A DNA stretch of 37,680 bases, taken from contig CAIYOC010000006.1 in the NCBI GenBank assembly GCA_903927725.1, forward strand, positions 1 through 37,680, in the 5' to 3' direction. The DNA comes from an uncultured bacterium. Its GTDB lineage: Bacteria > Planctomycetota > Phycisphaerae > Phycisphaerales > SM1A02. Below are positions 25,811 through 37,680 of the stretch, piece by piece. How positions within the stretch are numbered: position 1 is the first letter of the stretch; the number at the start of each line of letters is the position of its first letter. Under the pieces are notes generated by a model that had not been told where the DNA came from, searched no databases, and worked only from the letters and a program-made list of their open reading frames with translations. The position numbers and the translations under genes were made by a program.

Positions 25811-27166
25811 ATGCGTTGTGCTGCACTCATCATGTCACTGCTCTGTGTCCTGCCCGCGTTCGCGCAGGACGGAGAACTCGCTGGCCCCACCTGGGGCGAG
25901 GGTCCGGAAGACAATGGCGCAGGAGGCACGAAGGATGCCGGTGCCACGGCACCCACGGCGCAGCAGGTTTCATCACCCTTGGCTTCGGCTTCGGGCAGCA
26001 CCCTGACACGCATCAACGGCAGGACCTATTCGGGACTGTTGCAACAGGACCTGATCGATCTCTACGAGATCTCCATCACGACCCCCGCTTCGTTCCTCGC
26101 CACGACCCAAGGGTCGACCTTCGACACCGCCATCTTCCTTTTTCGGAAGATCATCGGCAGCGATGGTGTGCCCGAAGCGCGGGCGATTGCGATGAACGAC
26201 AATTCGCCATCCGGCGGCGTAAGCACCTCGAAGCTCGTCGGCTCCAGCATCCCGGGGCTGACTGCGGGCACGTACTACATCGCCGTCGCCAAGAGCGGCG
26301 CCATGCCCATCGGCTTCAAGAACCCCGACAACGATCCACTCCCCTTGTTCACCTACAACCCAGGATCCACGGCCGTCGTGTTGCCGACCGGGACGCAGGC
26401 CACCTACACGCTCGCCGATTGGAGCAATCTCGGCGACGGCGGCGACTACCAGATCGAGTTCGGTGGAACGGTGGTGACACGATCGAGCGCCTGCTCAAGT
26501 GCCATCATTCTTGGTAGCGGTGTCTACTCTTTCGGAAACGCTGGCGCGAGTGACTCTTCGGCCAGCCGCATCGGCCTCGACGCGACCTGCAGCGACAACG
26601 GTGCGTGGATCGCCAATCCGAGCTGGTTCGAACTTGGCGCCTGCGACGGGGCCGTGCAGATCTCGGTCTGCCCGACGGTCACCACTGCGACCTACCAGAT
26701 GGTGGTCTATGAGGGTTCATGCGGCGACCTCGAGCCGGTTGCCTGCGGCACGCTCGGGGCCTGCAGTGGTGGCGGCACCGGCAGCACGGTCACGCTGAAT
26801 CCAGATCCGTGCAAGACCTATTACGTCGCCTTTGGTGCGCGTCGCGTCTCGGGTGCGTCGCCGACCAGCGCAGGCACGATCACCATCACCTGCACGCCGG
26901 ATGGACCGTCGTGCGGCGTGGCCGGGACTGGATCGTGCTTCACGCCGCACGCCGCACCGACCTGTGACTCGATCACGTGCTGCAGCGTGGTGTGCGCGAT
27001 CGACCCCTTCTGCTGCAACTCAAGCTGGGACAACCTCTGCGTGTCGCAGGCCTACACCTCCTGTGCGCCACCGCCCGCCTGCCCGCCGAGCGATCCTGAT
27101 CTCGACGGCAACGGCTTGATCGACGGTGGTGACCTCGCGATCCTCTTGTCGCAGTGGGGCACCTGA
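25811..27166 (+). CDS. secreted PPC-like/dockerin-tailed protein, paralog 2 (with Cys-rich module)
   Basis: MRCAALIMSLLCVLPAFAQDGELAGPTWGEGPEDNGAGG...IDLYEISITTPASFLATTQGSTFDTAIFLFRK...; Cys-rich segment; tail DLDGNGLIDGGDLAILLSQWGT-stop. Confidence 0.87.
   Translation: MRCAALIMSLLCVLPAFAQDGELAGPTWGEGPEDNGAGGTKDAGATAPTAQQVSSPLASASGSTLTRINGRTYSGLLQQDLIDLYEISITTPASFLATTQGSTFDTAIFLFRKIIGSDGVPEARAIAMNDNSPSGGVSTSKLVGSSIPGLTAGTYYIAVAKSGAMPIGFKNPDNDPLPLFTYNPGSTAVVLPTGTQATYTLADWSNLGDGGDYQIEFGGTVVTRSSACSSAIILGSGVYSFGNAGASDSSASRIGLDATCSDNGAWIANPSWFELGACDGAVQISVCPTVTTATYQMVVYEGSCGDLEPVACGTLGACSGGGTGSTVTLNPDPCKTYYVAFGARRVSGASPTSAGTITITCTPDGPSCGVAGTGSCFTPHAAPTCDSITCCSVVCAIDPFCCNSSWDNLCVSQAYTSCAPPPACPPSDPDLDGNGLIDGGDLAILLSQWGT
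26936..27064 (+). other. Cys-rich module C..DP[FY]CC...WD..C in paralog 2
   Basis: CFTPHAAPTCDSITCCSVVCAIDPFCCNSSWDNLCVSQAYTSC. Confidence 0.85.
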
Positions 27167-27193
27167 ACCCAACGTCCGATTCCTGAGAACACC

Positions 27194-28369
27194 ATGACGA
27201 ACCGATTGCTCGTCCTCGCTTGCACGTTCGCAGCCACGCTCGGAGCACTGACCGCGGCCGATGACGGCGACCTGGCCGGCCCGACCTGGGGCGAAGGAAG
27301 CACCGACAAGGCCGGGTCGAGTCCCTCGACCGCCATGCGGACCAAGACCGTCGCGGCGAGCGATTCCAGCGGCGGAACGGTCACCAGCATCAGCGGCTCG
27401 ACCGGCACCACCTCGCTCGTGGGAACGCTGCCGGATTCCGTCGATCTGTACGAGATCTTCGTCGTCAGCCCCACGCAATTCGACGTGACCACGCAGGGTT
27501 CGTCCTTCAACACCCGGCTCTTCCTCTTCAAGAAGGTCGTCAATGCGGACGGGAGCATCGATGCCATCCCGCTTGCCGCCAACGACAATGTGTCGACGCT
27601 GGCAAACTGGTCGCGCCTGCACAACACATCGAGCACCGCTGTGCTCATTCCCGGGCTCACGGCGGGCGCGCACTATCTGGCCGTGACCAACAACGGTGCC
27701 GTTTCAACGACCTGCCCGCGTGCCCTGCAGCCGACGCCGCAGTTCAGCTTCACGTCGACGACGGCGATCCTGCAGCCGGTGAACTCGGGCGAGCTCTGCG
27801 ACTGGACCGGTTCGTCGACTGCTGCCGGCGCCTACACGATCAACATCATCGGAGGCGTGCTGCTGACGCGACCGGCGACGTGCGACGATGCACCGGTCCT
27901 TGGCACCGGCTCGTACGCCTACAGCACGGTCAACAACCAGGCGGAAGGCAGCGAGAACAACATCGGCCTGAACAACATCTGCGGGGTGCCTGCAACGATC
28001 CGGAGCCCGACCTGGTTCCGTCTCGATGCGTGCACCGGCTCGACGACCGTCCGGGTCCAGCCCTCGATCTCCGGCACGGCCGCCTATGGCTTCGTCGTCT
28101 ACACCGGAGCCTGCGGTTCGCTCACGCCGATCGCATGCAGTGACACGTTCGGCACGGCTGGCGAACTGACCTTTGCCAGCGATGCGTGCCAGACCTACTA
28201 CGTTGCCTACGGCCCACTGAAACCTGCGACCAGCACCCAATTCCCGGTGGTCGGTCCCGGCACGCTCATCATCGCCTGCACTCCATCGGCACCCGATGCC
28301 GACATCAATGGCGATGGCATCATCGATGGGAACGATCTTGCGCTGCTGCTGTCGCAGTGGGGCAGCTGA
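27194..28369 (+). CDS. secreted PPC-like/dockerin-tailed protein, paralog 3
   Basis: MTNRLLVLACTFAATLGALTAADDGDLAGPTWGEGSTD...VDLYEIFVVSPTQFDVTTQGSSFNTRLFLFKK...; tail ADINGDGIIDGNDLALLLSQWGS-stop. Confidence 0.87.
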   Translation: MTNRLLVLACTFAATLGALTAADDGDLAGPTWGEGSTDKAGSSPSTAMRTKTVAASDSSGGTVTSISGSTGTTSLVGTLPDSVDLYEIFVVSPTQFDVTTQGSSFNTRLFLFKKVVNADGSIDAIPLAANDNVSTLANWSRLHNTSSTAVLIPGLTAGAHYLAVTNNGAVSTTCPRALQPTPQFSFTSTTAILQPVNSGELCDWTGSSTAAGAYTINIIGGVLLTRPATCDDAPVLGTGSYAYSTVNNQAEGSENNIGLNNICGVPATIRSPTWFRLDACTGSTTVRVQPSISGTAAYGFVVYTGACGSLTPIACSDTFGTAGELTFASDACQTYYVAYGPLKPATSTQFPVVGPGTLIIACTPSAPDADINGDGIIDGNDLALLLSQWGS

Positions 28370-28390
28370 TCCTCTGAGCGACCGTACGAT

Positions 28391-30907
28391 GTGGGCGTGA
28401 GCGCCTCCGTCGACGATCGCACCATCGACAGTTCCGATCCCGGCGAGCCGCGGGGGCCGGACTTCGGAGCCACCACGCCGCCGAGCGCACCCGACACCGG
28501 CGCCACACAACCGCCGCCTGCGGGTAGGTGGCAGGATGCGCCAGCCACCCCGCGCAAGCGCGCCGCAGAGTCGATGGTCGGCCAGACGGTCGGTCGCTAC
28601 CAAGTCCTGCAGCTGCTGGGTGAGGGTGGATTCGGTGCCGTCTACCTGGCCGAGCAGGTCGAACCTGTGCGCCGCAAGGTGGCGCTGAAGGTCATGCGCT
28701 CGGGCAGCGACCGGGAAGACCTGGTCGCACGTTTCGAGGCCGAGCGCCAGGCCATGGCGGTGATGAACCACCCGGGCGTTGCCAAGGTCTGGGATGCCGG
28801 GGCGCTGCCGGATGGCAAGCCCTTCTTCGCGATGGAGTTCGTGCCGGGCAAGCCGCTCGATGAGTTTGCCGATGCCGAGCGGCTCGACCTGCGCGCCCGC
28901 GCACGGCTCTTCCTGCAGGTGTGCGATGCGATCCAGCACGCGCACACCAAGGGCGTGGTGCACCGCGACCTCAAGCCCGGGAACATCCTCGTCTACCGCG
29001 ATGCCGAGACCTTCCACGTGAAGGTGATCGACTTCGGCATCGCGAAGGCCGTGAACACCACGCTGCATTCGCGCAGCTTCGAGACGCAGTTCGGCCACTT
29101 CGTGGGCACGCCGGCGTACATGAGCCCGGAGCAGGCCGACGGCAAGGCGGACATCGACACGCGCAGCGACGTCTACACGCTCGGCGTGATCGTGTACGAG
29201 CTCCTCACGGGCTGGTTGCCACTGGACCAGAAGACGCTGCAGGGCGTAGGTGTGAGCGAACTCAGCCGCGTCGTGCGCGAGTACCGGCCTCCGTCGCCGC
29301 AGCAACGCATCAGGCAGGTCGAGCGCGATGACCTTGGCCGCGCGAACACAATCGCTCATGCACGCGGCACCGATCCGGGCTCGCTGGCCAAGGCGCTCCG
29401 CGGCGACCTCGAGCGCATCATCTTCAAGGCGCTCGAAAAGGACCGGGAGGTGCGCTACCAGAGCGCGAGCGCGCTCGGCGACGACCTGCGCGCGTGGCTG
29501 GCTGGCGATCCGGTGAGCGCCGGCCCGCCCGGCACGGCGTACCGCGTGCGCAAGCTCGTCGCCAAGCACAAGGTCGCGGTCGCCGCGGCCGTGCTGGGGA
29601 TCTGCATGATCGTGGCGTCGTCGGTCGCCATGGCCTTCCTCTGGCGCACCGCCGTCACGCAGGAACAGCGCGCGCGGCAGACCCTGAGCACCTTCCTGCT
29701 CGCGCTACGCTCGGCTGACAGCCAGGGAACCGGCGACCAGGTCGCGCTGACGATCAAGGACCTGCTGGCACGCGTGGAGAATGCCGTGACCACTGAATTG
29801 AAGGACGACCCGCAGGTTGCGGCCGAGCTCTACGACACGGTGGGTCAGCTGTACCTGGCGTTCAGCGACTACGAGCCTGCACTGCGCAACTTGAAAGAAG
29901 CACAGGATCTTCGATCCCAGATCGTGGCGTCTGAACCAACGGTCGCTGCGCAGATCGCGCTGGCCCAGACCCAATGGAAAGTGGCACGATGCCAGTACTT
30001 CCTCAACGATCACGAGGCGAGCCTCGCAGGCTTTGCATCCGTCGTCGAGAGTTTCAACCGACTCCGGCCCGAAGCAGTCAATGACCTCGTCGAGGCGAGA
30101 ATGCACCTCGCTGCTGCTCAGTTGAAGCTCCAGAAGATCGACGACGCCGACCACAACGCGACCATGGCGCTCGACATGCTGCGCAAGAAGTTCGGCGAGG
30201 AGAGCGATGAATACGGCGCATCGCTGTTCGCGCGCTCGCGGCAGCTTGAGTCACTCGGCCGAGTCGATGAGGCGGCCGAGGCCTACAGCCGCGTCGCCGC
30301 GATCTTCGCCAAGGTTTCAGGGCCGGACGACTGGCGCGTGGGCCGTGCGCTGCGCCAACTGTCGGTCATCCAGCTCGAGCGCGGGGAACTGGCTGCGGCA
30401 CTTCCCAATCTGCAGCGCTCCGTGCGCCTGATGGAGGCACGCTTCGGCGAGAGCGACCCATTGGTCACAGCAGCCAAGCACGACCTGGCCGACACGATGC
30501 TCAAGCTGGGCACCAACCTCGACGAGGCGCGCGAGATGGCGCGACGAGCCCTCGCAGGCCGCAAGGCCAATGGCAAGAACCCAGTGAACACCGCCAAGAC
30601 CATGGTGCTCCTCTCGAAGATCGACGAAGCGCGATCGGATCTGGCTTCGGCCACACGCACCCAGCGGGATGCCGTGGACCTGCTGCGCACGGCCATGCCG
30701 CAGGGCGGCCCGGAGACCACCGCGGCTGTCGGGCGGTTGGGTCATCTCTTGATTCTGCAAGACCTTATGAATGATGCCGAGCCCTTGTTGCTCGAGGCGA
30801 TCAGTTCCGCCACGCGTGAGGGTGAGCCAGCCAAGGCCATCCTTGAGCAGGCCCAATCCGATCTGGCTCGCCTTCGAGCGCCTGGAGCAACTCGCGAAAC
30901 TCGATGA
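28391..30907 (+). CDS. Ser/Thr protein kinase with transmembrane helix and C-terminal TPR region (kinase A)
   Basis: YQVLQLLGEGGFGAVYLAEQ, VALKVM, VHRDLKPGNILV, VIDFGIAKAV, GTPAYMSPEQADGKADIDTRSDVYTLGVIVYELLTG; TM AVAAAVLGICMIVASSVAMAFLW; helical repeats after it. Confidence 0.95.
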   Translation: MGVSASVDDRTIDSSDPGEPRGPDFGATTPPSAPDTGATQPPPAGRWQDAPATPRKRAAESMVGQTVGRYQVLQLLGEGGFGAVYLAEQVEPVRRKVALKVMRSGSDREDLVARFEAERQAMAVMNHPGVAKVWDAGALPDGKPFFAMEFVPGKPLDEFADAERLDLRARARLFLQVCDAIQHAHTKGVVHRDLKPGNILVYRDAETFHVKVIDFGIAKAVNTTLHSRSFETQFGHFVGTPAYMSPEQADGKADIDTRSDVYTLGVIVYELLTGWLPLDQKTLQGVGVSELSRVVREYRPPSPQQRIRQVERDDLGRANTIAHARGTDPGSLAKALRGDLERIIFKALEKDREVRYQSASALGDDLRAWLAGDPVSAGPPGTAYRVRKLVAKHKVAVAAAVLGICMIVASSVAMAFLWRTAVTQEQRARQTLSTFLLALRSADSQGTGDQVALTIKDLLARVENAVTTELKDDPQVAAELYDTVGQLYLAFSDYEPALRNLKEAQDLRSQIVASEPTVAAQIALAQTQWKVARCQYFLNDHEASLAGFASVVESFNRLRPEAVNDLVEARMHLAAAQLKLQKIDDADHNATMALDMLRKKFGEESDEYGASLFARSRQLESLGRVDEAAEAYSRVAAIFAKVSGPDDWRVGRALRQLSVIQLERGELAAALPNLQRSVRLMEARFGESDPLVTAAKHDLADTMLKLGTNLDEAREMARRALAGRKANGKNPVNTAKTMVLLSKIDEARSDLASATRTQRDAVDLLRTAMPQGGPETTAAVGRLGHLLILQDLMNDAEPLLLEAISSATREGEPAKAILEQAQSDLARLRAPGATRETR

Positions 30908-30995
30908 AACCAAGCGATTTCCCGCTTCCGTTCAGGTGGGGATCGGACACACTCGGACCACCGGCGGGTCGTGCGTTCGGATGAAGGACCTCCTC

Positions 30996-32294
30996 ATGCG
31001 CACGACGATCTTGGCTGTTCTCTCCATCGCTCTCCTGGCACCGCGCGTCGCCGCCGATGTCGGTCCGACCTGGCAGGAGGATCCCGACGCAGGATCCGTG
31101 CCCAGCACCGGCCAGGGAGTGCGCGCCACCGGTGTGGGCACGGTCAACCGCGTCAATGGGACAACGACCACTGCATCGCCCTTCGCTGAAGGCCTCGTGG
31201 GCTTCGACCCGGTCGATCTGTACGAGATCGACATCAGCAGTCCCGCCACCTTCACCGTCGTGACCGGACCGGAGTTCGATTCGCGGCTATTCCTCTTCCG
31301 CAAGGAAGGATCATCGTGCAGTCCACTGGCGATTCCCGTTGCCGCCAACCATCGACGACTGCCTGGTTCGAACGGCTCGGAACTGAAGGCCATTCCCGGC
31401 CTTGCTGCGGGCACCTACTACCTGGCGATCTCCGGGGCCCCGGCGATCCCGCGCGGTTGGGTGAGTGCGGGCAGCGGGGGCTATTCGCTCGTCGATCTCT
31501 TTGCATTCCCTGCGGATGGGCTCGGCACGCAGTTCCCGTTGGTGGCGGGCGCATCCTTGGCGGAGTGGACCACACCGGCAGGCACGGCATCCGGCTCGTA
31601 CAGCCTCGCGGTGAATGGCATCACGCCCAAGGTCGCAGGGATCTGCTCGGACGCGGGTCGCGCCATGGCTGGCGTGAGTGCGTTCGATCTCACTGGTGGC
31701 AGCACCTCGCCCGAGACGTTGCCGATGGGCTGTGAACCCGGCGTCGCTGGCATGACCCGCACCATCTGGGTGCGGCACACAGCCACATGCGATGGCGAGC
31801 TGACGATCGGCGTTCAGCCAACCAGCCCGACGCAGAGTCCGCTGGCGGTCGCTGCGTGGCTGGGCTGCTGCGACCAGCGAATCCCAGTCGGCTGCGATGT
31901 CGCTCCCACGAATGCCGGTCAAGCCATGACTGTCTTCCCGGTCCGTGCTGGCGACAGCGTGCTCGTCGCGATCGGTGTGCGGATGACCTCCAGCACGCTG
32001 CCGCCGGCAGTGACCGGCGACCTCTTCATCGAGTGCGCCACGACCTCGGCCTGCGGTGACGAGCGGGCCGGCTCATGCTTCAGTCCGCACGACACGCCGT
32101 TCTGCAATGCCGGTGACTGCTGCAGCGCCGTCTGCGCACTGGATCCCTACTGCTGCGCCGTCATGTGGGACGACACCTGCGTCACGGGTGCCATGAGCGT
32201 CTGCATCGAGACGGCACCGAGCCCCGACATCAACGGTGACGGCAACGTGGATGGCAACGATCTCGCGCTGCTCCTCTCGGCGTGGGGCACCTGA
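30996..32294 (+). CDS. secreted PPC-like/dockerin-tailed protein, paralog 4 (with Cys-rich module)
   Basis: MRTTILAVLSIALLAPRVAADVGPTWQEDPDAGS...VDLYEIDISSPATFTVVTGPEFDSRLFLFRK...; tail PDINGDGNVDGNDLALLLSAWGT-stop. Alternative start 30981. Confidence 0.86.
   Translation: MRTTILAVLSIALLAPRVAADVGPTWQEDPDAGSVPSTGQGVRATGVGTVNRVNGTTTTASPFAEGLVGFDPVDLYEIDISSPATFTVVTGPEFDSRLFLFRKEGSSCSPLAIPVAANHRRLPGSNGSELKAIPGLAAGTYYLAISGAPAIPRGWVSAGSGGYSLVDLFAFPADGLGTQFPLVAGASLAEWTTPAGTASGSYSLAVNGITPKVAGICSDAGRAMAGVSAFDLTGGSTSPETLPMGCEPGVAGMTRTIWVRHTATCDGELTIGVQPTSPTQSPLAVAAWLGCCDQRIPVGCDVAPTNAGQAMTVFPVRAGDSVLVAIGVRMTSSTLPPAVTGDLFIECATTSACGDERAGSCFSPHDTPFCNAGDCCSAVCALDPYCCAVMWDDTCVTGAMSVCIETAPSPDINGDGNVDGNDLALLLSAWGT
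32076..32204 (+). other. Cys-rich module C..DP[FY]CC...WD..C in paralog 4
   Basis: CFSPHDTPFCNAGDCCSAVCALDPYCCAVMWDDTCVTGAMSVC, same length and Cys spacing as 26936-27064. Confidence 0.85.
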
Positions 32295-32316
32295 CCGCCG
32301 ATCGGGCGGACCTACC

Positions 32317-34721
<2,405 letters not shown>

Positions 34722-34731
<10 letters not shown>

Positions 34732-35306
34732 GCGGCGCCCCAACGCAGCGCGGCCTTGGCCACGCGTGCACCGAAGAGGCGTGCCGTGTCGCGGTCGCCA
34801 ACCGGTGGCGTGAGATCAGGCCCCTTGTCGCCGTCGGACTGCGCCATCATCCCGGTCCAGGAACCAATGCGATTGATGCGTGTGTCGCCGGTGCCGCTGG
34901 GGAAGATCCCTTGGCTGACCCACACCATGCTGTGCTGGCACGCAAAGGTCATGATCGCATCGAGGCAATGCAGCTTGTCGCCCGAGAGGCTCGCACTGTT
35001 GGTGAAGCCAGCGGCAAGCTTGTCGCGCCAGCCTTGGCGGTGCCAGATGCCGCCGGTGTGATCCATGAACTGCTTGAAGTCGGCCGTCACGGTGCCCATG
35101 AAGGTGGGGCACCCGAAGATGATCGCCGTGGCCTCGTACAGGTGCTTCCAGCCGGCATCCTTCTCGTGATCACCGTGCGCCGGCAGGTCGCTGGTCGGCA
35201 CGAGCACGGAATCGATGCCCTCGACGCCGGCTGCGCCCGCATGGATGCACTCGGCGACGACCTTCGTGTGGCCGAACTTGCTGTGGTAGACGATCGCGAT
35301 CTTCAT
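34722..35306 (-). CDS. flavodoxin-family (WrbA-like) NAD(P)H-dependent oxidoreductase
   Basis: MKIAIVYHSKFGHTKVVAECIHAGA, AIIFGCPTFMGTVTADFKQFMDHTGGIW, KLAAGFTNSASLSGDK: flavodoxin fold and FMN-loop motifs. Confidence 0.88.
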
Positions 35307-35363
35307 CGGTGTGCTCCTGTGGAGCACTCAGTTCGCAGCCCACGCGGTGCGGATGCACCGGAT

Positions 35364-36332
35364 TCAGCGAGGGGGTGCGGGCTGCGCGGCGGGTTGCGCG
35401 GCATCCGATGCACCAGCGCGACGGCCCGCCCACTCCACGCCACCCTTGAGGTGACTGCGGAAGAGCGGCTCGGCGAACGATTCCTTGGTGTGGCCACCGC
35501 CGGTGTACCAAGCGCGACCCTTGCCGACCTCGTGGCACCAGGTGGTCGGGTGGTCCCCATCCATGCCGCCGCCGGTGTAACTCGACTCATCGAGGCTCGC
35601 GAGGATCATCATGCCCTTCACCGAGCGCGGATTCGTCCGGTAGACGTACCACTCGTCGGTGCGCTTGAGCTCGGCCGGCCAGCCCGCCATGCTCGGATGG
35701 TCCTTCGACTCGTTGCGCACGACCGCTTCCTGGATCGCAGGATGGGTCTTGAAGTACGCACCGACGAGCCGGCCGTACCACGGCCAGTCGTACTCGGTGT
35801 CGCTGGCCGAATGCACGCCGACATAGCCGCCGCCATCCTCGATGAAGCGCTCGAAGGCCTTCTGCTGTGCATCGTCCAGGACATCGCCTGTCGTGTTCAG
35901 GAAGACGACCACGCGGAATCGCTCGAGGTTCGCAGGCGTGAACGCAGCGGAATCCTCGGTGGCCTCGACGACGCAGGTGGGCGCGAGCAGATCCTTCATG
36001 GCGGCGACGCCGGTCTCGATGCTGTCGTGCCGGAAGCCCGCGGTCTTCGAGAAGATGAGCACACCGGCCTTGGACGGCACGATGGGAACCTGCGACAGGG
36101 TGGGTACGCCCTGCATGCCGAACGTGGCGGGGTCAGCCGGCCCTGCAGTCCCTGCAGGGTGCGATGCGTCCAGCACCGCTGCGCCACTTGGCGCGCCGAC
36201 GACCGCCACGACGAAGCCCACTGCACCGATGGCCAGGGACGGCGGAAGCGCGACCATCAAGGCCTCGCGCACCGTTCCCCAGGCCCGCTGTGCAGCGCCC
36301 CACGCGATCCGTGACGTGAAGGCAGCGGCCAT
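35364..36332 (-). CDS. ThuA domain-containing protein
   Basis: VLIFSKTAGFRHDSIETGVAAMKDLL, VVVFLNTTGDVLDDAQQKAFERFIEDGGGYVGVHSASDTEYDWPWYGRLVGAYFKTHPAIQEA, DEWYVYRTNPRSVKGMMILASLDE, HPTTWCHEVGKGRAWYTGGGHTKESF. Confidence 0.94.
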   Translation of the reverse strand: MAAAFTSRIAWGAAQRAWGTVREALMVALPPSLAIGAVGFVVAVVGAPSGAAVLDASHPAGTAGPADPATFGMQGVPTLSQVPIVPSKAGVLIFSKTAGFRHDSIETGVAAMKDLLAPTCVVEATEDSAAFTPANLERFRVVVFLNTTGDVLDDAQQKAFERFIEDGGGYVGVHSASDTEYDWPWYGRLVGAYFKTHPAIQEAVVRNESKDHPSMAGWPAELKRTDEWYVYRTNPRSVKGMMILASLDESSYTGGGMDGDHPTTWCHEVGKGRAWYTGGGHTKESFAEPLFRSHLKGGVEWAGRRAGASDAAQPAAQPAPPR

Positions 36333-36406
36333 GGAACGAGGGTACGAGGCCCATGCGCACGCAGGGGCGTGCTGCAAGGTTGTCCACAGCGACGGGGTCC
36401 TTGGAA

Positions 36407-37678
36407 TCATGGCGCAGGAATCACGTTGACCGCCGTGATCGCGGGATCCTGCACGAGCTCAGCGAGTCGGGCCGGGAGTGCTCGACCAACCACCACGCGC
36501 GCCGCCTCGTTGATGCCCGGCTCCGAGAGCCGCGCTGCGAGTGCGCCAAGTGGGGAGTTCTCGGTCACCGCGATCGAGACCCAGACCGAGCCATCGGGCA
36601 TCGTGCTCGACGATGTTGACGGCCGTGCACCAAGGAGCGCCGCGCGGAAGAGCTCCGCACCCAACAGGTCCCATGCGCGATCGAGCTCAGCGGTCGTGAG
36701 CGGGCGCGCAACACGCGCACGCGTGGAAGTAATCGCCGCAGCCGCTTCGGCTGGCACGAGGTCACGATCGATGCCGCCGGTTGCGCCCATCGCCGATCGT
36801 CGCGTGCGCAGGGCACTGTCGATCATGCGCTGCAGGCTCGGCCAGGCTTCGATCCGCAGGAGTCCATCCTGCGCCGACCACGCCGCACTGCGACCACCTT
36901 GGTCCGTCCAGAGTTCACGGCCTGTCAGCTTCTGCAGCTCGCGCACCAACCGCTCGGTCGCTTGCGTGACGATGGATGGATCGGCACCAAGGCCCACCAG
37001 ATCACGAACGTCGTAGAGCGCGATGACGGGATCTTCGGCGGGAGCAATAGGTGCCGAGGGCTCTTCCGTGGGTTCGCTGCCATGGGATGCATCGCGAGGC
37101 TCGCCGGGCGCACGGCGAGGTGCATCAGCCGGAGCGTCCATCTTGGCATCGGTCAGTGCGTCCGACCTGCGTTGCGACGACTCCAGCTCCCGCGCGAGGC
37201 CGCGATCGGCCAGTGCCGAGGTACCCGCTGCGGGTTCACGAAGACCACCTGTCGACTGGCGCTTGAGTTCCGATTGCTCACGCGCGGCTGGTGCTGCAGG
37301 CTTCGCCGGGCGTGACGCCATCGAATCCATCTTGCCCTTCGCACCACCACCGAATCCGCCAGCAGCGCCTTGGGAACCACCGCCGCCTCCACCAATCATG
37401 CCACCGGGCATACCACCTGCGTCGCCACCGGCGAGTCGGCGGCTTCGGGAGAGCGACTCCGAGCGCTCCACAACGCGACCAGCAGCGGGTGCACTCGGCG
37501 CAACCACCGGCGCTGGTGCCGTGTTGGGCACCGCTGCAGATTGCGCAGGTGCTGCGCTTGTCGGAGCGGGAACAGCGCCCGCGACGATCGGTGCACTTTG
37601 CGCCGACTCGGGCGGAACACCGAAGGACTCGCGCCTGTTTTCGTCATCGCCCGCCGAGCCGAAGGTGCCGCGGGACAT
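36407..37678 (-). CDS. low-complexity Pro/Ala/Gly-rich protein, probably truncated at window edge
   Basis: ORF reaches 2 bp from the window end. Gly/Met-rich stretch GGDAGGMPGGMIGGGGGGSQGAAGGFGGGAKGKMDSM and structured C-terminus DPVIALYDVRDLVGLGADPSIVTQATERLVRELQKLTG. The true start probably lies outside the window. Confidence 0.6.
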   Translation of the reverse strand: MSRGTFGSAGDDENRRESFGVPPESAQSAPIVAGAVPAPTSAAPAQSAAVPNTAPAPVVAPSAPAAGRVVERSESLSRSRRLAGGDAGGMPGGMIGGGGGGSQGAAGGFGGGAKGKMDSMASRPAKPAAPAAREQSELKRQSTGGLREPAAGTSALADRGLARELESSQRRSDALTDAKMDAPADAPRRAPGEPRDASHGSEPTEEPSAPIAPAEDPVIALYDVRDLVGLGADPSIVTQATERLVRELQKLTGRELWTDQGGRSAAWSAQDGLLRIEAWPSLQRMIDSALRTRRSAMGATGGIDRDLVPAEAAAAITSTRARVARPLTTAELDRAWDLLGAELFRAALLGARPSTSSSTMPDGSVWVSIAVTENSPLGALAARLSEPGINEAARVVVGRALPARLAELVQDPAITAVNVIPAP

Positions 37679-37680
37679 GC

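Noticed and set aside
27704-29569. 621-aa minus-strand ORF spanning the end of paralog 3 and kinase A
   Set aside because: Spans two well-supported plus-strand genes; composition typical of antisense ORFs.

Overview
High-GC window that looks like a planctomycete chromosome (Phycisphaerae-like), judged from DUF1501/DUF1549-DUF1553 proteins, ThuA, dockerin-like C-termini and Ser/Thr kinases with TPRs. I support about 29 CDSs and no rRNA, tRNA, CRISPR array or insertion sequence. Left edge: a truncated membrane-bound-dehydrogenase-type protein (missed by the ORF track) and an HTH regulator translationally coupled to a Trp/Met-rich exported small protein. Next is a housekeeping block in strictly alternating orientation: gmk, tmk, a small zinc-ribbon membrane protein, yggS-type PLP protein, gpmI, der and ricT/PSP1. 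After that come a signal peptidase I with a very large insertion, a GT61-type glycosyltransferase of atypical composition, an exported hypothetical protein, a metzincin with FG-GAP-like and dockerin-like modules, and a DUF1501 + DUF1549/1553 pair. The next group is an ECF-like sigma factor, a WYL regulator and a SprT-like protein. The main candidate system lies at about 24.4-34.7 kb on the + strand: four paralogous secreted two-domain (PPC-like) proteins, each ending in a single Ca-loop/dockerin-like 'D.NGDG..DG.DLA.LLS.WG[TS]' tail, alternating with two paralogous membrane Ser/Thr kinase-TPR proteins. The right edge has a flavodoxin-family protein, a ThuA-domain protein and a truncated low-complexity protein. 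All calls come from reading the sequence and supplied translations; no database search was run.
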